This document shows positions 22,644 to 31,145 of a DNA stretch of 39,456 nucleotides, piece after piece. Origin of the DNA: CAZRUA01 sp964603125. GTDB lineage: Bacteria > Bacteroidota > Bacteroidia > B-17B0 > Aurantibacillaceae. Position 1 is the stretch's first letter; every line of letters starts with the position of its first letter. The stretch is from positions 1 to 39,456 of the forward strand of contig CAZRUA010000021.1 in assembly GCA_964603125.1 (NCBI GenBank), written 5' to 3'. The position numbers and the translations under genes are program-made. The notes below the pieces were generated by a model that saw nothing but the letters and a program-made list of their open reading frames with translations, did not search any database and was not told where the DNA came from.

Positions 22644-24571
22644 TTTACTACAACAAATTCAACTCGTCTGTTTTTTTGTTTTCCTTCTTCAGTTGTGTTA
22701 TCTGCAATTGGTTTTGTTTTCCCATAACCTTTAGAAGTTAAACGGTTTTTTTCGACAGATTTAGAAACAAGATATTTGTAAACTGCATCAGAACGGTTTT
22801 GTGACAATAGCAAGTTTTGCGCATCATTGCCCACATTATCTGTGTGCCCAGATAAGGCAATTTTTAGCTTTGGATTTTGTTTCATAATTTCCACTAAACG
22901 ATCAAGTTCTAAATACGATTCTTGTTTTAACTCAGATTTACCTGTTTCAAAAAAGATATTATTAAGTTGTATAGTTGTTCCTGCTACTAATGGTTGCATT
23001 AAAATATTCTTCTGAATTTCTTTGTATTCATCAAAATTGGTTAAATCAATATTTTCAGTGGAAGAAACATAACCAACTTTTTGCGCAACAATGGCGTACT
23101 TTTTCCCATATTGAAGCACAATTGAGAATTGTCCAGTTTTCGGGTCGGTTACCGCCTTTCCTACGGTAATATTATCTGTAAGATTTTCATAAGTTACTTC
23201 TGCCTCTAATGCGCTTTGTGTTTTCGAATCCAAAACGTTTCCGATAATTAAACTAATTGGTTCAGGTTTTTGTTTAGTATCCAATTTAATGTCAAATAAA
23301 TCGCCGCTTCCTTCTTCTAATTTGTAAACAATAGCAAAATCACCTTTAGCTGATATGGTGAAGAAACTTTCCCATCCACTTGTATTTACTGGTTCTCCAA
23401 TAGATTCAGGTTTCGACCAATCTGTCCAACTATCATTTAATCTTGTACTTTTAACAATGTCGTTAGAACCCAAACCACCCCAACCGCCAGAAGAGAAGTA
23501 TAAAGTTTTGTTGTCGCTTGCCAAAAATGGCGTGAATTCATTATCAGTAGAATTTACTCCGTTTAATTTAATAAATTTTCCCCAAGTGCCGTCTTTGCCA
23601 ATATTACTTAGGTACAAATCTCTTTGATTAGAAATAATTACTCTTGTTCCGTCACTTGAAAGAGAACAGTTTTGGTTATCCCATTCCGTAATTTTATCGT
23701 CAATTTTAATTGGCTCAGGTTTGCTCCAACCATCGCTAGTTCTGTGCGAAATGCAAAATCCGCCTTCATCTGTATAGCTATTTATCAATATAATTTTGTT
23801 TCCATCAGGGTAAATGTAACTAACTTGATTTTTCTTGTCGTTATTAAAAATATCAACAGGTTGAGCAATCCCCCAAGAACCATCAGGCTGCATATAACTT
23901 ATGAATACATCGTAGTGTGTAGTGTTGGATTGGCGACTGAAAAACAAGAATCTTCCGTTAGGAGCAATTACAGGATTTGCATCTGTTAATGTTGGAGAGT
24001 TAATATTCGGGCCTAGGTTTCTTTTTACTCCTAAAGTTTTTACTTCATCAGGTTTTTTGTTTGGTTCTGAATTCTCTTTTTTAGGAATTAATTTGTTAAT
24101 AAAACCTTTTACTTTTGCTTGAGCTGATTGAGATTCGTCTTTTTCGTTTTTTGAAGGAGCAGGAGATGTAATATTAGCCTTTAGGGCATTTATGAAATTA
24201 TCTAATAAATCTTTTAGTTCTTGAAAATTATATGCGCTGCTGTTTTGTAAAAATTGTGTGTACTCTTCATATCCTCCGCCATCTTTCCAGTCGGTATATA
24301 TACATTTCTTATTTTCCTTACATGGTAAGATTACGCGATTGTATTGTTCTTGAATTTGAGCATAATCCATTTCATTAACATTATACTTGTTGTATTTTCC
24401 GGCTTTAAAACGCAAAAAAACATCATTTCCGATTACTTCAAAATACCCATAGTAACCGTTGTCAAATGTTTTTAAGTATTGATTAATTTTATCTAACTGC
24501 GATTTGTAAGGTTGACTATAAGCACCACAAAAGAGTAGTAATGTGATTAGTGTTAAAAGTATTTTCTTCAT
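22640..24571 (-). CDS. OmpA-family protein with PD40 beta-propeller repeats and carboxypeptidase-regulatory domain
   Basis: A 643-residue envelope protein. Order: signal peptide (1-19), an N-terminal region of unknown fold (~20-135), a Lys/Glu/Pro-rich linker (~135-185), PD40/WD40-like repeats (~190-430; ANPVIAPNGRFLFFS, CSLSSDGTRVIIS, PFLASDNKTLYFSSGGW), a carboxypeptidase-regulatory-like sandwich (~440-520) and a C-terminal OmpA peptidoglycan-binding domain (~530-643; FFETGKSEL, LSGHTDNVG, SQNRSDAV, GYGKTKPIA, NRRVEF). Proteins of this plan anchor the outer membrane to peptidoglycan in Bacteroidota and sometimes serve T9SS and gliding; which role applies is unclear. Upstream lies an unusual cluster of TTCTAAT heptamers. 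Confidence 0.88.
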   Translation of the reverse strand: MKKILLTLITLLLFCGAYSQPYKSQLDKINQYLKTFDNGYYGYFEVIGNDVFLRFKAGKYNKYNVNEMDYAQIQEQYNRVILPCKENKKCIYTDWKDGGGYEEYTQFLQNSSAYNFQELKDLLDNFINALKANITSPAPSKNEKDESQSAQAKVKGFINKLIPKKENSEPNKKPDEVKTLGVKRNLGPNINSPTLTDANPVIAPNGRFLFFSRQSNTTHYDVFISYMQPDGSWGIAQPVDIFNNDKKNQVSYIYPDGNKIILINSYTDEGGFCISHRTSDGWSKPEPIKIDDKITEWDNQNCSLSSDGTRVIISNQRDLYLSNIGKDGTWGKFIKLNGVNSTDNEFTPFLASDNKTLYFSSGGWGGLGSNDIVKSTRLNDSWTDWSKPESIGEPVNTSGWESFFTISAKGDFAIVYKLEEGSGDLFDIKLDTKQKPEPISLIIGNVLDSKTQSALEAEVTYENLTDNITVGKAVTDPKTGQFSIVLQYGKKYAIVAQKVGYVSSTENIDLTNFDEYKEIQKNILMQPLVAGTTIQLNNIFFETGKSELKQESYLELDRLVEIMKQNPKLKIALSGHTDNVGNDAQNLLLSQNRSDAVYKYLVSKSVEKNRLTSKGYGKTKPIADNTTEEGKQKNRRVEFVVVN

Positions 24572-24591
24572 TTTTCTTGTTTTAAACTTTG

Positions 24592-24671
24592 TTCTAATAT
24601 TCTAATTTTTGAAAGTTTTTACTTCTCATTATTCTATTAGAACTTAGAATGTAAATATAGCAACATTAGAA
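24592..24671. promoter_or_regulatory. Cluster of TTCTAAT / ATTAGAA heptamers upstream of the OmpA-family gene
   Basis: Four exact copies: TTCTAAT at 24592-24598 and 24600-24606 (tandem, 8-base period) and its complement ATTAGAA at 24636-24642 and 24665-24671, plus a one-mismatch copy at 24643-24649. The middle forms ATTCTA-N8-TAGAAT. It could be an array of binding sites for a regulator; unproven. Confidence 0.4.
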
Positions 24672-24725
24672 TTAGCGAAAAATACCCAGAGCGGTGTATA
24701 TTTTTATCCAGTAAATAACAGTTTT

Positions 24726-25502
24726 TTAGTTTTTTGGATTCAATAAATTGATTGAAATGCCAAACCCGGGTGTGATTATGGGGGCCAGTTCACCACCAAA
24801 AGTCTTGAAAACACCCATTTGCATATTTAAAAAGATGGTAACACCTTTCCATGGACGGCGCGCTGCTTCCATGCTGCCAGCAAAACCGATTCCGTTTCTT
24901 TCGGGTCTGTGCGCATAAATGCCAACAAACTTTAAACTGTACCAACCGTTTTTATTGCTTGGATAGGAATCACTGCCAACATCAGCATATACTCTTGAAA
25001 ATCTTTGTGTTTCAACTCCTAGATTAACTTCAAAGAAACCATTGCCTTTTTCGTTCTCTTTTCCATATTTCCCAATTCTTACATCTAAGCACGGGCCAAA
25101 TACAGAGCGAACATTTGCATTTCCTTTGAAGTAACGTGTAGTAACCTTATTTCCGCTTTGGGTTTGAGATGTAACGAATTTGTGACTCTTTTCAATTTCT
25201 CTATCCTTTAAATGGTAAGTGCCTCCAAATGTCGCTCCAGTAAAAGTTCCAACAGTAATTCCTCCTCTTGCATCAAATAATTTATTATGCCAATATCTAG
25301 CATCTACATTAGTACCTACATATAAATTACTAGGATTAAAGTAATCGATACCCAAAGCTATATTAGGTCTTATCGAAAGTTTTCTTACCGTGTTGGTTTG
25401 ATCAGTAATTGAATAGGAAACACTTTGGGCGTTTATTTTTATTCCTAATAATTGACTTAGAAAAAGTATTGTAAGTAGAGATTTTGTTTTAATTCGAATC
25501 AT
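24726..25502 (-). CDS. Predicted outer-membrane beta-barrel protein
   Basis: A 258-residue product from ATG 25502, preferred over 25547 because it begins a signal peptide (MIRIKTKSLLTILFLSQLLG, cut near INAQ-S) and because 25547 would overlap the promoter-like box. The mature part alternates Gly/aromatic strands (ALGIDYFNPSNLYVG, YSLKFVGIYAH, FLNMQMGVFKTFGG, GFGISINLLNPKN). No family recognised. It lies downstream of and in the same direction as the response-regulator gene (144-base gap) with its own -7 box, and an inverted repeat sits over its predicted -33 region, so it is a candidate target of that regulator. Confidence 0.65.
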   Translation of the reverse strand: MIRIKTKSLLTILFLSQLLGIKINAQSVSYSITDQTNTVRKLSIRPNIALGIDYFNPSNLYVGTNVDARYWHNKLFDARGGITVGTFTGATFGGTYHLKDREIEKSHKFVTSQTQSGNKVTTRYFKGNANVRSVFGPCLDVRIGKYGKENEKGNGFFEVNLGVETQRFSRVYADVGSDSYPSNKNGWYSLKFVGIYAHRPERNGIGFAGSMEAARRPWKGVTIFLNMQMGVFKTFGGELAPIITPGFGISINLLNPKN

Positions 25503-25519
25503 ATTTTGTTTTTTTTGGA

Positions 25520-25527
25520 CAAAATTA
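25520..25527 (-). promoter_or_regulatory. Promoter -7 box for the barrel gene
   Basis: On the minus strand TAATTTTG, an exact TAnnTTTG match, 17 bases before the ATG at 25502. No TTTG sits at the -33 spacing; that position falls at the edge of the inverted repeat 25549-25566, which fits an activator-dependent promoter. Confidence 0.5.
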
Positions 25528-25548
25528 GTAAGGCGAATGTATGACACT

Positions 25549-25566
25549 ATGAGTATGAATACTCAT
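25549..25566. repeat. Perfect inverted repeat (candidate operator)
   Basis: ATGAGTA-TGAA-TACTCAT, 7-bp arms and a 4-base spacer, placed at and just beyond the -33 position of the barrel promoter. The arm TACTCAT resembles the TACYNMT heptamer bound by E. coli NarL, and the adjacent regulator is NarL-type; that resemblance may be chance. Confidence 0.45.
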
Positions 25567-25646
25567 TTTAATAGGTGTTTCTAACTATCTTATTATTAAA
25601 ATATGATACAAATAGTAGAATGAATAGATTTAAATTAGATAAGGAG

Positions 25647-26300
25647 TTATATCGATATCAAGTTGTTTTTAATGGCATATTTAACCAAACCAATTGAGGT
25701 TTTGCAATTGCATTTTTCTAAGATGTTTTGGCGATGATTACCAACCGTTTTAATGCTTATAAATAGTTTGTCGGCAATTTGTTCGCTTGAGTATTCTTGA
25801 GCTATTAAGCATAGTATTTCAACTTCACGTTTGGATAAGTTTGCCGAATTACGTTTACTACTTTTTTCTTTCTGTAAGTCCTTATAGATAATAGGGATTA
25901 ATTCCTCAGAAAAAAACATTCCGTCATTGCTAACTTTATTTATAGCATCTACTAAAATTTTTCGCCCTGCATTTTTTAGCACATAACCATCTGCTTCAGC
26001 CAATATAGCTTCACTTACAATATCAGATGAACTGTGCATGGATAAAACAAGGAATTTTATTTGTGGAAATTTCTCTTTAACAATCTGACAGAAAGCTATA
26101 CCAGATGTTTCGGGCATATTTATATCAGCAATTACAATATCAACATCTTTAGAGTTTGCATTTAGAAATGTAAGGGCATCTTTCGCATTTAAAAAGGCAT
26201 TTATAATGTTGAATTCTAGAATTGGTTCTAGCATGAATTTCAATCCGTCAATTACAATTTGATGATCATCAACTATTAGGATGTTTATTTTGGTATTCAT
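25647..26300 (-). CDS. NarL/FixJ-type response regulator
   Basis: A 217-residue two-component regulator. Receiver domain 1-~125: acidic pair D11-D12, phosphoacceptor D59 in VIADINMP, switch Ser in LVLSMHSS and Lys in YVLKNAG. DNA-binding LuxR-type helix-turn-helix ~150-215: LSKREVEILCLIAQ and SIKTVGNHRQNILEKC. All phosphorylation residues are intact. The probable partner is the HisKA_3-class kinase at 27793-29613, separated from it by two rightward genes. Candidate targets are the barrel genes on either side, each with a perfect inverted repeat upstream. Confidence 0.93.
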   Translation of the reverse strand: MNTKINILIVDDHQIVIDGLKFMLEPILEFNIINAFLNAKDALTFLNANSKDVDIVIADINMPETSGIAFCQIVKEKFPQIKFLVLSMHSSSDIVSEAILAEADGYVLKNAGRKILVDAINKVSNDGMFFSEELIPIIYKDLQKEKSSKRNSANLSKREVEILCLIAQEYSSEQIADKLFISIKTVGNHRQNILEKCNCKTSIGLVKYAIKNNLISI

Positions 26301-26311
26301 AAGAAGCGGTG

Positions 26312-26319
26312 CAAATATA
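26312..26319 (-). promoter_or_regulatory. Promoter -7 box for the response regulator
   Basis: On the minus strand TATATTTG, exact TAnnTTTG, ending 11 bases before the ATG. No matching -33 element at 19-base spacing. Confidence 0.5.
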
Positions 26320-26367
26320 GGTTTATCGTTTTAATTTAATAAGAATAATTAGCCTCAGAATATTCTA

Positions 26368-26387
26368 AATAGGGAGAAGTCCCTATT
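26368..26387. repeat. Perfect inverted repeat between the regulator and the interrupted barrel
   Basis: AATAGGGA-GAAG-TCCCTATT, 8-bp arms with a 4-base spacer, between two divergent genes. The same spacing as the repeat at 25549-25566, but the arm sequence differs. Candidate operator; no T run follows, so a terminator is unlikely. Confidence 0.45.
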
Positions 26388-26449
26388 AAAATGAAGAAAA
26401 ACGGTATAGTATTGTTTTTTTTAAGTATGGATATTTGGAAAAAAATTGG

Positions 26450-27280
26450 ATGAAAAAAAGTGTTTTTATTTTAGCTTGCTTTTTTCTTGCTGTTAAAATG
26501 CACGCGCAAGAGTTTAAAGATTTTACAATCGCAGCTTTTGCAGGAGGGCAGTACCATTGGTATAAAAACGAGTCAGTAATCAAATTTGTCGACTCATACA
26601 ATACAAATCTATCATCGCGATTAAAGGCTCCTATAGAATATTTAACTCCTAAGTTCGGATTAAATTATGGAGGTGAAATTAGATTTTCAATTTGTAGAAT
26701 TGGTTTAATGGGTAGTAGAATTAGGGCTGAATCAACAGCCAATTTAAACAATGGATGTGAACGAAGCTTTAAGCTAAAAATGAATGAGATTGATTGGTAC
26801 ATTGATTTGATTAAGCCAAGTCAAAAAAAATGGAGAATTGGAATAACCATTGGCTCACACAATCAAAACGCTGTTTTATTAAGTGCTTATAAATTTGCTA
26901 ATGGGTATTTGAGTTACACTAAATCTGGAGATGGTGCATTAAGCGGTATTTATCGCTTTAGGGGGGATTATCAGGTTTCATTAGGGCTGAGGTTTTAGCG
27001 GAATATCGCAAAAAGGTTAATGTTTGTTGGTAAATTAGAGTATGCAAAATTTGGAACAAAGGTTAAGTTATTAGCACATAAGGATGAAATGTATAATAAT
27101 ATCTTAAGTGGGGCGCAATATTCAGACGGACAACCCGCTCTTTATTTTCCGGATGATTACTCTAATTCAAATAACCTATATTACAATACAATTGGAAATG
27201 GTTGTATTTATGGGCCATTTCAAGGAATAAGAGCAAGTGTGCAATTAAACATAATTTTATTCAAACGCAATGAGAAGTAA
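26450..27280 (+). pseudogene. Outer-membrane beta-barrel gene interrupted by one in-frame TAG
   Basis: ATG 26450 starts a signal peptide (MKKSVFILACFFLAVKMHAQ) and a barrel-like protein that hits TAG at 26996-26998 after 182 residues. The same frame is then open to TAA at 27280 (93 more residues, RNIAKRLMFVGKLEYAKFG...), ending with a strand that looks like a barrel C-terminus (ASVQLNIILFK). No base is gained or lost: one nonsense codon, plausibly a former Tyr (TAT/TAC to TAG), divides what would be a 276-residue protein. Alternatives are a shortened but working barrel (the first part itself ends VSLGLRF, a plausible barrel end), read-through, or a sequencing error. It is divergent from the response regulator and overlaps the next gene's start. 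Confidence 0.7.
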
Positions 27281-27791
27281 CATGAAACATTGTTGGGGAG
27301 TAATAGCTATGATGCTATTAGTTTTTGGTAGCTGCAAAAAGGAAGCTATCCGCGACCAAGAGAAGGAATTAAAAAGAATGGAAGGTGTTTGGAATGTTGA
27401 TAAACGGGAAGTATTAACGTACGATACTTTGGGAAATTTATTGAGTAGCAGTACTAGTGAAAATCTTGGAACAGTTGAGTTTGTTTTATCTCAAGATTAT
27501 TCAAAAACGAGTACTTTAGCATTTAACACGGTTAAGTTTAAACCAGCTGCTTTTCCAGCAATGTATAATTATTTTAGTTCTAAAAACGCTGGAGATTTTG
27601 ATGGAACTAATTTTTTCTGCCAATGGGAAGTTGATCCTGAAATGAAACGTTTTCTATTTTGGGCAATTGGGCCACTTTCAAATTGGCATATGACATACGA
27701 ACTTGAAATGAAGGGCAAAGGTAAAAGGGAGAGAGTTTTGCGCTTGACATCAGCAACTCAAGTAGATTCCTATTTCTTATCTAAAGATTAA
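27270..27791 (+). CDS. Lipoprotein of unknown function
   Basis: A 173-residue lipoprotein starting at ATG 27270 (an ATG at 27282 is also possible) with a hydrophobic helix and lipobox VFGSC (C22) followed by KKEAIRDQEKE. The mature part looks like the beta-rich lipocalin-type lipoproteins common in Bacteroidota (RMEGVWNVDKREVLTYD early, repeated strands later), but I cannot name a family. Its start overlaps the end of the interrupted barrel by 11 bases, so the two are one transcription unit. The convergent histidine-kinase gene ends one base away. Confidence 0.72.
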   Translation: MRSNMKHCWGVIAMMLLVFGSCKKEAIRDQEKELKRMEGVWNVDKREVLTYDTLGNLLSSSTSENLGTVEFVLSQDYSKTSTLAFNTVKFKPAAFPAMYNYFSSKNAGDFDGTNFFCQWEVDPEMKRFLFWAIGPLSNWHMTYELEMKGKGKRERVLRLTSATQVDSYFLSKD

Positions 27792-27792
27792 T

Positions 27793-29613
27793 TTATTGTA
27801 AGTGTTGACTAAGAATTAGTTTATTTGTAGTACCCTTATTATCACTCGTAATTTGCAAGGTAGCCTTAATGATTTTAGCTCGTGTAAAAATATTACTCCA
27901 GCCAATGCCAGAGTTGTTATTTATTTTCTTTTTATCAAAACCTATTCCGTTGTCGCTAACTTCAAAAAATATTTTCCCATCTATATTTTTAAAATGAACA
28001 ATAATTTCAGTTGCTTTAGAGTGTTTTAATGAATTGTTTAATAGTTCCTGTATGATGCGGAAAATACTGTAATTGGTTTGTTTGTTAAATTCATAGCTTT
28101 TTAAGTCTCCATCAACAATTAACTTGCATTTAAGCATCCCAGCGGAATTAATAGTGTTACAAGTTTTTTCTATGGCTTTCACTAAACCTAAATTAATAAT
28201 TTCAGGCATCATTAAATGCGATATCCCTCTTACTTCAGTAACTGTTTCATCAATAAGATTGTTAAATTGATTGTTGTCAGGTAATAAGGTTGATGCATAC
28301 ATTTTAAGCACTGTTAGTTTTTGGCCAATGTTATCATGAAGTTCTTGAGCAATTCTAATTTGTTCCTTTTGCTCTTGCTCAATAATTTGTAGGCTGTATT
28401 TTTCTTGCTGTTCTTGTAAGGCAATCTTTGATTTTGATTTAAGATTTGTTAAGTAAAGACCCAACGAAATGATCATTAAAACTAATAGTCCAAGCAAACT
28501 GTATGTTAGTGTTTGTTTAGAGGTTAAAGCATGAATAGTGTTGTTTTTTTTCTCGGTTTCAAATTCTATTTCTAAAGTTGCAATTTTGTTATTGGTTTTA
28601 ATTGTATTAATTTCCTTTTTTATAGCTGCAGCTGTGTCGTAATATAAGTATGCTTTATTCCAGTTGTTTTGTTGTTTATATAAATCTGAAGTGTAGCCAT
28701 ATGCCATATATTCGCCTTGTTTATCCTTTATTTTTTTAAATATATTGGTGGCTCTTTGATAATAAGAAGCGGCTTTCTCAAATTGATTCAATCCCGCATA
28801 AGTTTGCCCAAATGCAATTAAATTGGCGGCCATATCTCTCTTCGAACCATTTATTGAATCTATTGTATATGATTTTTTTAAATAAGTAAATGCCGAATCA
28901 AATTCTTTTTTCTCAATTAAGCATAATGCTTTATTGTTGTAAAATGGACTAATTGCTAATTCGTTGTTTTTGATGTTAGCAGATATTATTTTGTTGTCTA
29001 TAGCTATAGCGCTATCTATTAAACCGCTTTCCCCATAAAAATTGGCTAAGGCATGTGTTGCAAGTAAATTAACTATCGGGTCTTTAGCTTGAGTGGTTTC
29101 TTTTAAAATTTGTTCTGCTTTTTGGGCGTCACCCTTTTTAAAGTAGGTGGTGGCCATGAATGTCTTGGTGGCTTGAACCTTTGTTTCGTTTTTTTGCTTT
29201 TCGTATATTTTTAGTGATTTTAAGAAATAATCAATGGCCATGGTGTAATCGCTTTTGTTCTTATAAGCATGTCCTAAACCTCCAAAAGTTAGTGCTATTA
29301 TGCTGTCGTTAAACTTGTTGGTTGTGGCTATTTCTTCAGCAGTTTTATAATAAGATATTCCTTTATCATAATCACTATTAATAACAGAAACAACACCCTG
29401 CGTATGAATTTTTAACCATTCAATTTTTAAATCAAATTTTGAAAGGGAATCACAAGTTTTTATAATATTGATTAAACTGTCTGTTGAAGAGTATTTGTTA
29501 GCACTAAATCGTTGGTAAAGGTTTTTAAATTGTCCATCAGAAAAGCTTTCCTTTTTGTGGCACGAGAAAAGCAGAGTTGACCATAAAATATAGAAATAGA
29601 AATTTTTGCTCAT
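27793..29613 (-). CDS. TPR-containing sensor histidine kinase (HisKA_3 / DesK class)
   Basis: A 606-residue kinase. The N-terminus has a signal with lipobox-like FSC (C18), so residues ~20-365 should be outside the inner membrane. They contain about six TPR-like repeats (AIDYFLKSLKIYEKQ, AASYYQRATNIFKK), followed by a short coiled region, a transmembrane helix (~369-391), a second coil, the HisKA_3 phosphorylation motif with H426 (IAQELHDNIGQKL) and an HATPase with N box LLNNSLKHSKA and DNGIGFD. This is the standard partner type for NarL regulators; the nearby regulator is the likely partner. It is 17 bases downstream of the GT39 gene and perhaps co-transcribed with it. Confidence 0.92.
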   Translation of the reverse strand: MSKNFYFYILWSTLLFSCHKKESFSDGQFKNLYQRFSANKYSSTDSLINIIKTCDSLSKFDLKIEWLKIHTQGVVSVINSDYDKGISYYKTAEEIATTNKFNDSIIALTFGGLGHAYKNKSDYTMAIDYFLKSLKIYEKQKNETKVQATKTFMATTYFKKGDAQKAEQILKETTQAKDPIVNLLATHALANFYGESGLIDSAIAIDNKIISANIKNNELAISPFYNNKALCLIEKKEFDSAFTYLKKSYTIDSINGSKRDMAANLIAFGQTYAGLNQFEKAASYYQRATNIFKKIKDKQGEYMAYGYTSDLYKQQNNWNKAYLYYDTAAAIKKEINTIKTNNKIATLEIEFETEKKNNTIHALTSKQTLTYSLLGLLVLMIISLGLYLTNLKSKSKIALQEQQEKYSLQIIEQEQKEQIRIAQELHDNIGQKLTVLKMYASTLLPDNNQFNNLIDETVTEVRGISHLMMPEIINLGLVKAIEKTCNTINSAGMLKCKLIVDGDLKSYEFNKQTNYSIFRIIQELLNNSLKHSKATEIIVHFKNIDGKIFFEVSDNGIGFDKKKINNNSGIGWSNIFTRAKIIKATLQITSDNKGTTNKLILSQHLQ

Positions 29614-29630
29614 TGTGTTTATTGGATTAA

Positions 29631-31079
29631 TTACCGCTTCTCAAAAACTGTATATATTAATTCATTGCCAAAGTTTTTTTGGATATTTATCTTGTATTGT
29701 TTAGAAATTTGTTTTACGACTTCGTTATTAGGGTCGGTAATGCCATTATACGTTTGAAACATTACAACTCTTTTGTAATTTGAATAGTTAATTAATTTTA
29801 AGCCTATTGTATCGTTAGTCCAAAATATATTTTGTTTTGGTAATTCAGTGTCTACGCCTCTTGTCATAAAAATGTTTTTATCGTAATGATAGGTAAACAA
29901 ATTTCTAATATCCACAGTTTGCAAGATAACACAGGTGTTTGCATCTTTTATTTGTTTTAAAGCAGCCACGCCTAATCTGTAATCTTGTGGTTTTTCAGAT
30001 TTAAAAGAAAATGTAGTTAATGATGAACAAACAAATAAAAGTAAAATAAAGGTTCTCAGGTTCTTACTCCATGGCAGTTCGCTTATATAAACAGCTGTTA
30101 GTATGCTAAAACCAACCGTTGTGAAAAGTAAATACCTTTTTAAGTAGACTGGAATAAAGAATGATATAATTAAAGAAAGTACGATGCTGCCAATTGAAGT
30201 GTAGAGAAAATATCTTGAAATAGGAATTGAAGCTAATGAACGGGCAAGGCCAAAAAACACGCCGATAGAACCTACCAGTAATAGCGCAACAAATAAATAA
30301 AAGTATATGTTATTATTCATTAATTGAAATAGGGTTTGTTTGGTGTTTTCAAAATCCATTTGTTGCAACCAAAAGTTCCCCTTGTTATTCATGATAAATA
30401 AGAATTGTTTTTTTGTAAAGAAGATAAAAGTTAAAGCAAAGCTTACAATGATACTAAGTATGTAATAAAACCATCTCAATAAAAATCGCCAATTACTAAA
30501 CATATACAATGCTTGCATTACAAGGAATAAAAAGGTTAAGTAATGGGTATATATCAAACAAAAATTAATTGCACCTAGTAAGAAAGCTATTTTCCAATTG
30601 GGTTCGTTTAGTAATTTAAAAAATGCATATGCCGAACAAATCGTTAAAAAGAGTAAGATAGAATAGCATCTCGCATCTTGTCCATACCAAAAAACTTCGT
30701 TGCAAACTAAAAACAATATACAAGCATATATTCCGCTTCTGATGTTTAAAAATCGTTTGCAAAAAAGCATAATCATAGAAGCTGTTAAAGCCATGAATGT
30801 TACACTTAAACAACGTAAAGCAGTTTCGCTAATACCAAATAAATGCCTCCAGTACCATAGAACGTAGTAAAAACCAGGGGCATTGATATCCCATTCTGAG
30901 TTATGTTTTAAATGACCATAAGGTATAAAAGTATTGTATAAGCCAAAACTTTCATCGTACCACAAGCCGTTATGATTAATATTTATTAAGCGAAATAAAA
31001 AGTTGATAATAAAAACTATGGTAAATAAAAACCAAGTGTTTTGGAGTATAGTGCTGTGTTTATTTAAAAATGCTTTCAT
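29631..31079 (-). CDS. GT39-like polytopic glycosyltransferase
   Basis: A 482-residue integral membrane protein with about ten or eleven hydrophobic helices and a soluble C-terminal domain (~360-482). The first periplasmic loop carries D42-E43 in LWYDESFGLYN, the conserved acidic pair of GT-C enzymes of the dolichol-phosphate-mannose transferase (PMT_2) class, followed by NAPGFYYVLWYWRHLFG. These enzymes move a sugar from a polyprenyl-phosphate to protein, lipid A or a glycan on the outer face of the inner membrane. The acceptor is unknown. It precedes the histidine kinase by 17 bases and is divergent from the thioredoxin-like gene. Confidence 0.85.
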   Translation of the reverse strand: MKAFLNKHSTILQNTWFLFTIVFIINFLFRLININHNGLWYDESFGLYNTFIPYGHLKHNSEWDINAPGFYYVLWYWRHLFGISETALRCLSVTFMALTASMIMLFCKRFLNIRSGIYACILFLVCNEVFWYGQDARCYSILLFLTICSAYAFFKLLNEPNWKIAFLLGAINFCLIYTHYLTFLFLVMQALYMFSNWRFLLRWFYYILSIIVSFALTFIFFTKKQFLFIMNNKGNFWLQQMDFENTKQTLFQLMNNNIYFYLFVALLLVGSIGVFFGLARSLASIPISRYFLYTSIGSIVLSLIISFFIPVYLKRYLLFTTVGFSILTAVYISELPWSKNLRTFILLLFVCSSLTTFSFKSEKPQDYRLGVAALKQIKDANTCVILQTVDIRNLFTYHYDKNIFMTRGVDTELPKQNIFWTNDTIGLKLINYSNYKRVVMFQTYNGITDPNNEVVKQISKQYKINIQKNFGNELIYTVFEKR

Positions 31080-31145
31080 TGTTGGTTAAATATAATAATT
31101 ATTCCTTGGCAACGTTTTTGATTATTGTATTTTCGTAAAAATTAA

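Noticed and set aside
22827..24122. Several rightward open frames of 60-105 codons opposite the OmpA/PD40 gene
   Set aside because: They lie fully inside a well-supported gene with domain motifs and have no signal peptide, promoter or family resemblance; they are antisense shadows.
26391..26453. A 20-codon ORF (start MKKNGIVLFF) overlapping the interrupted barrel's ATG as ATGA
   Set aside because: Short, low complexity with a T8 run, no match to a known small protein, and only one of many such frames expected in AT-rich DNA. The coupling is suggestive, not sufficient.
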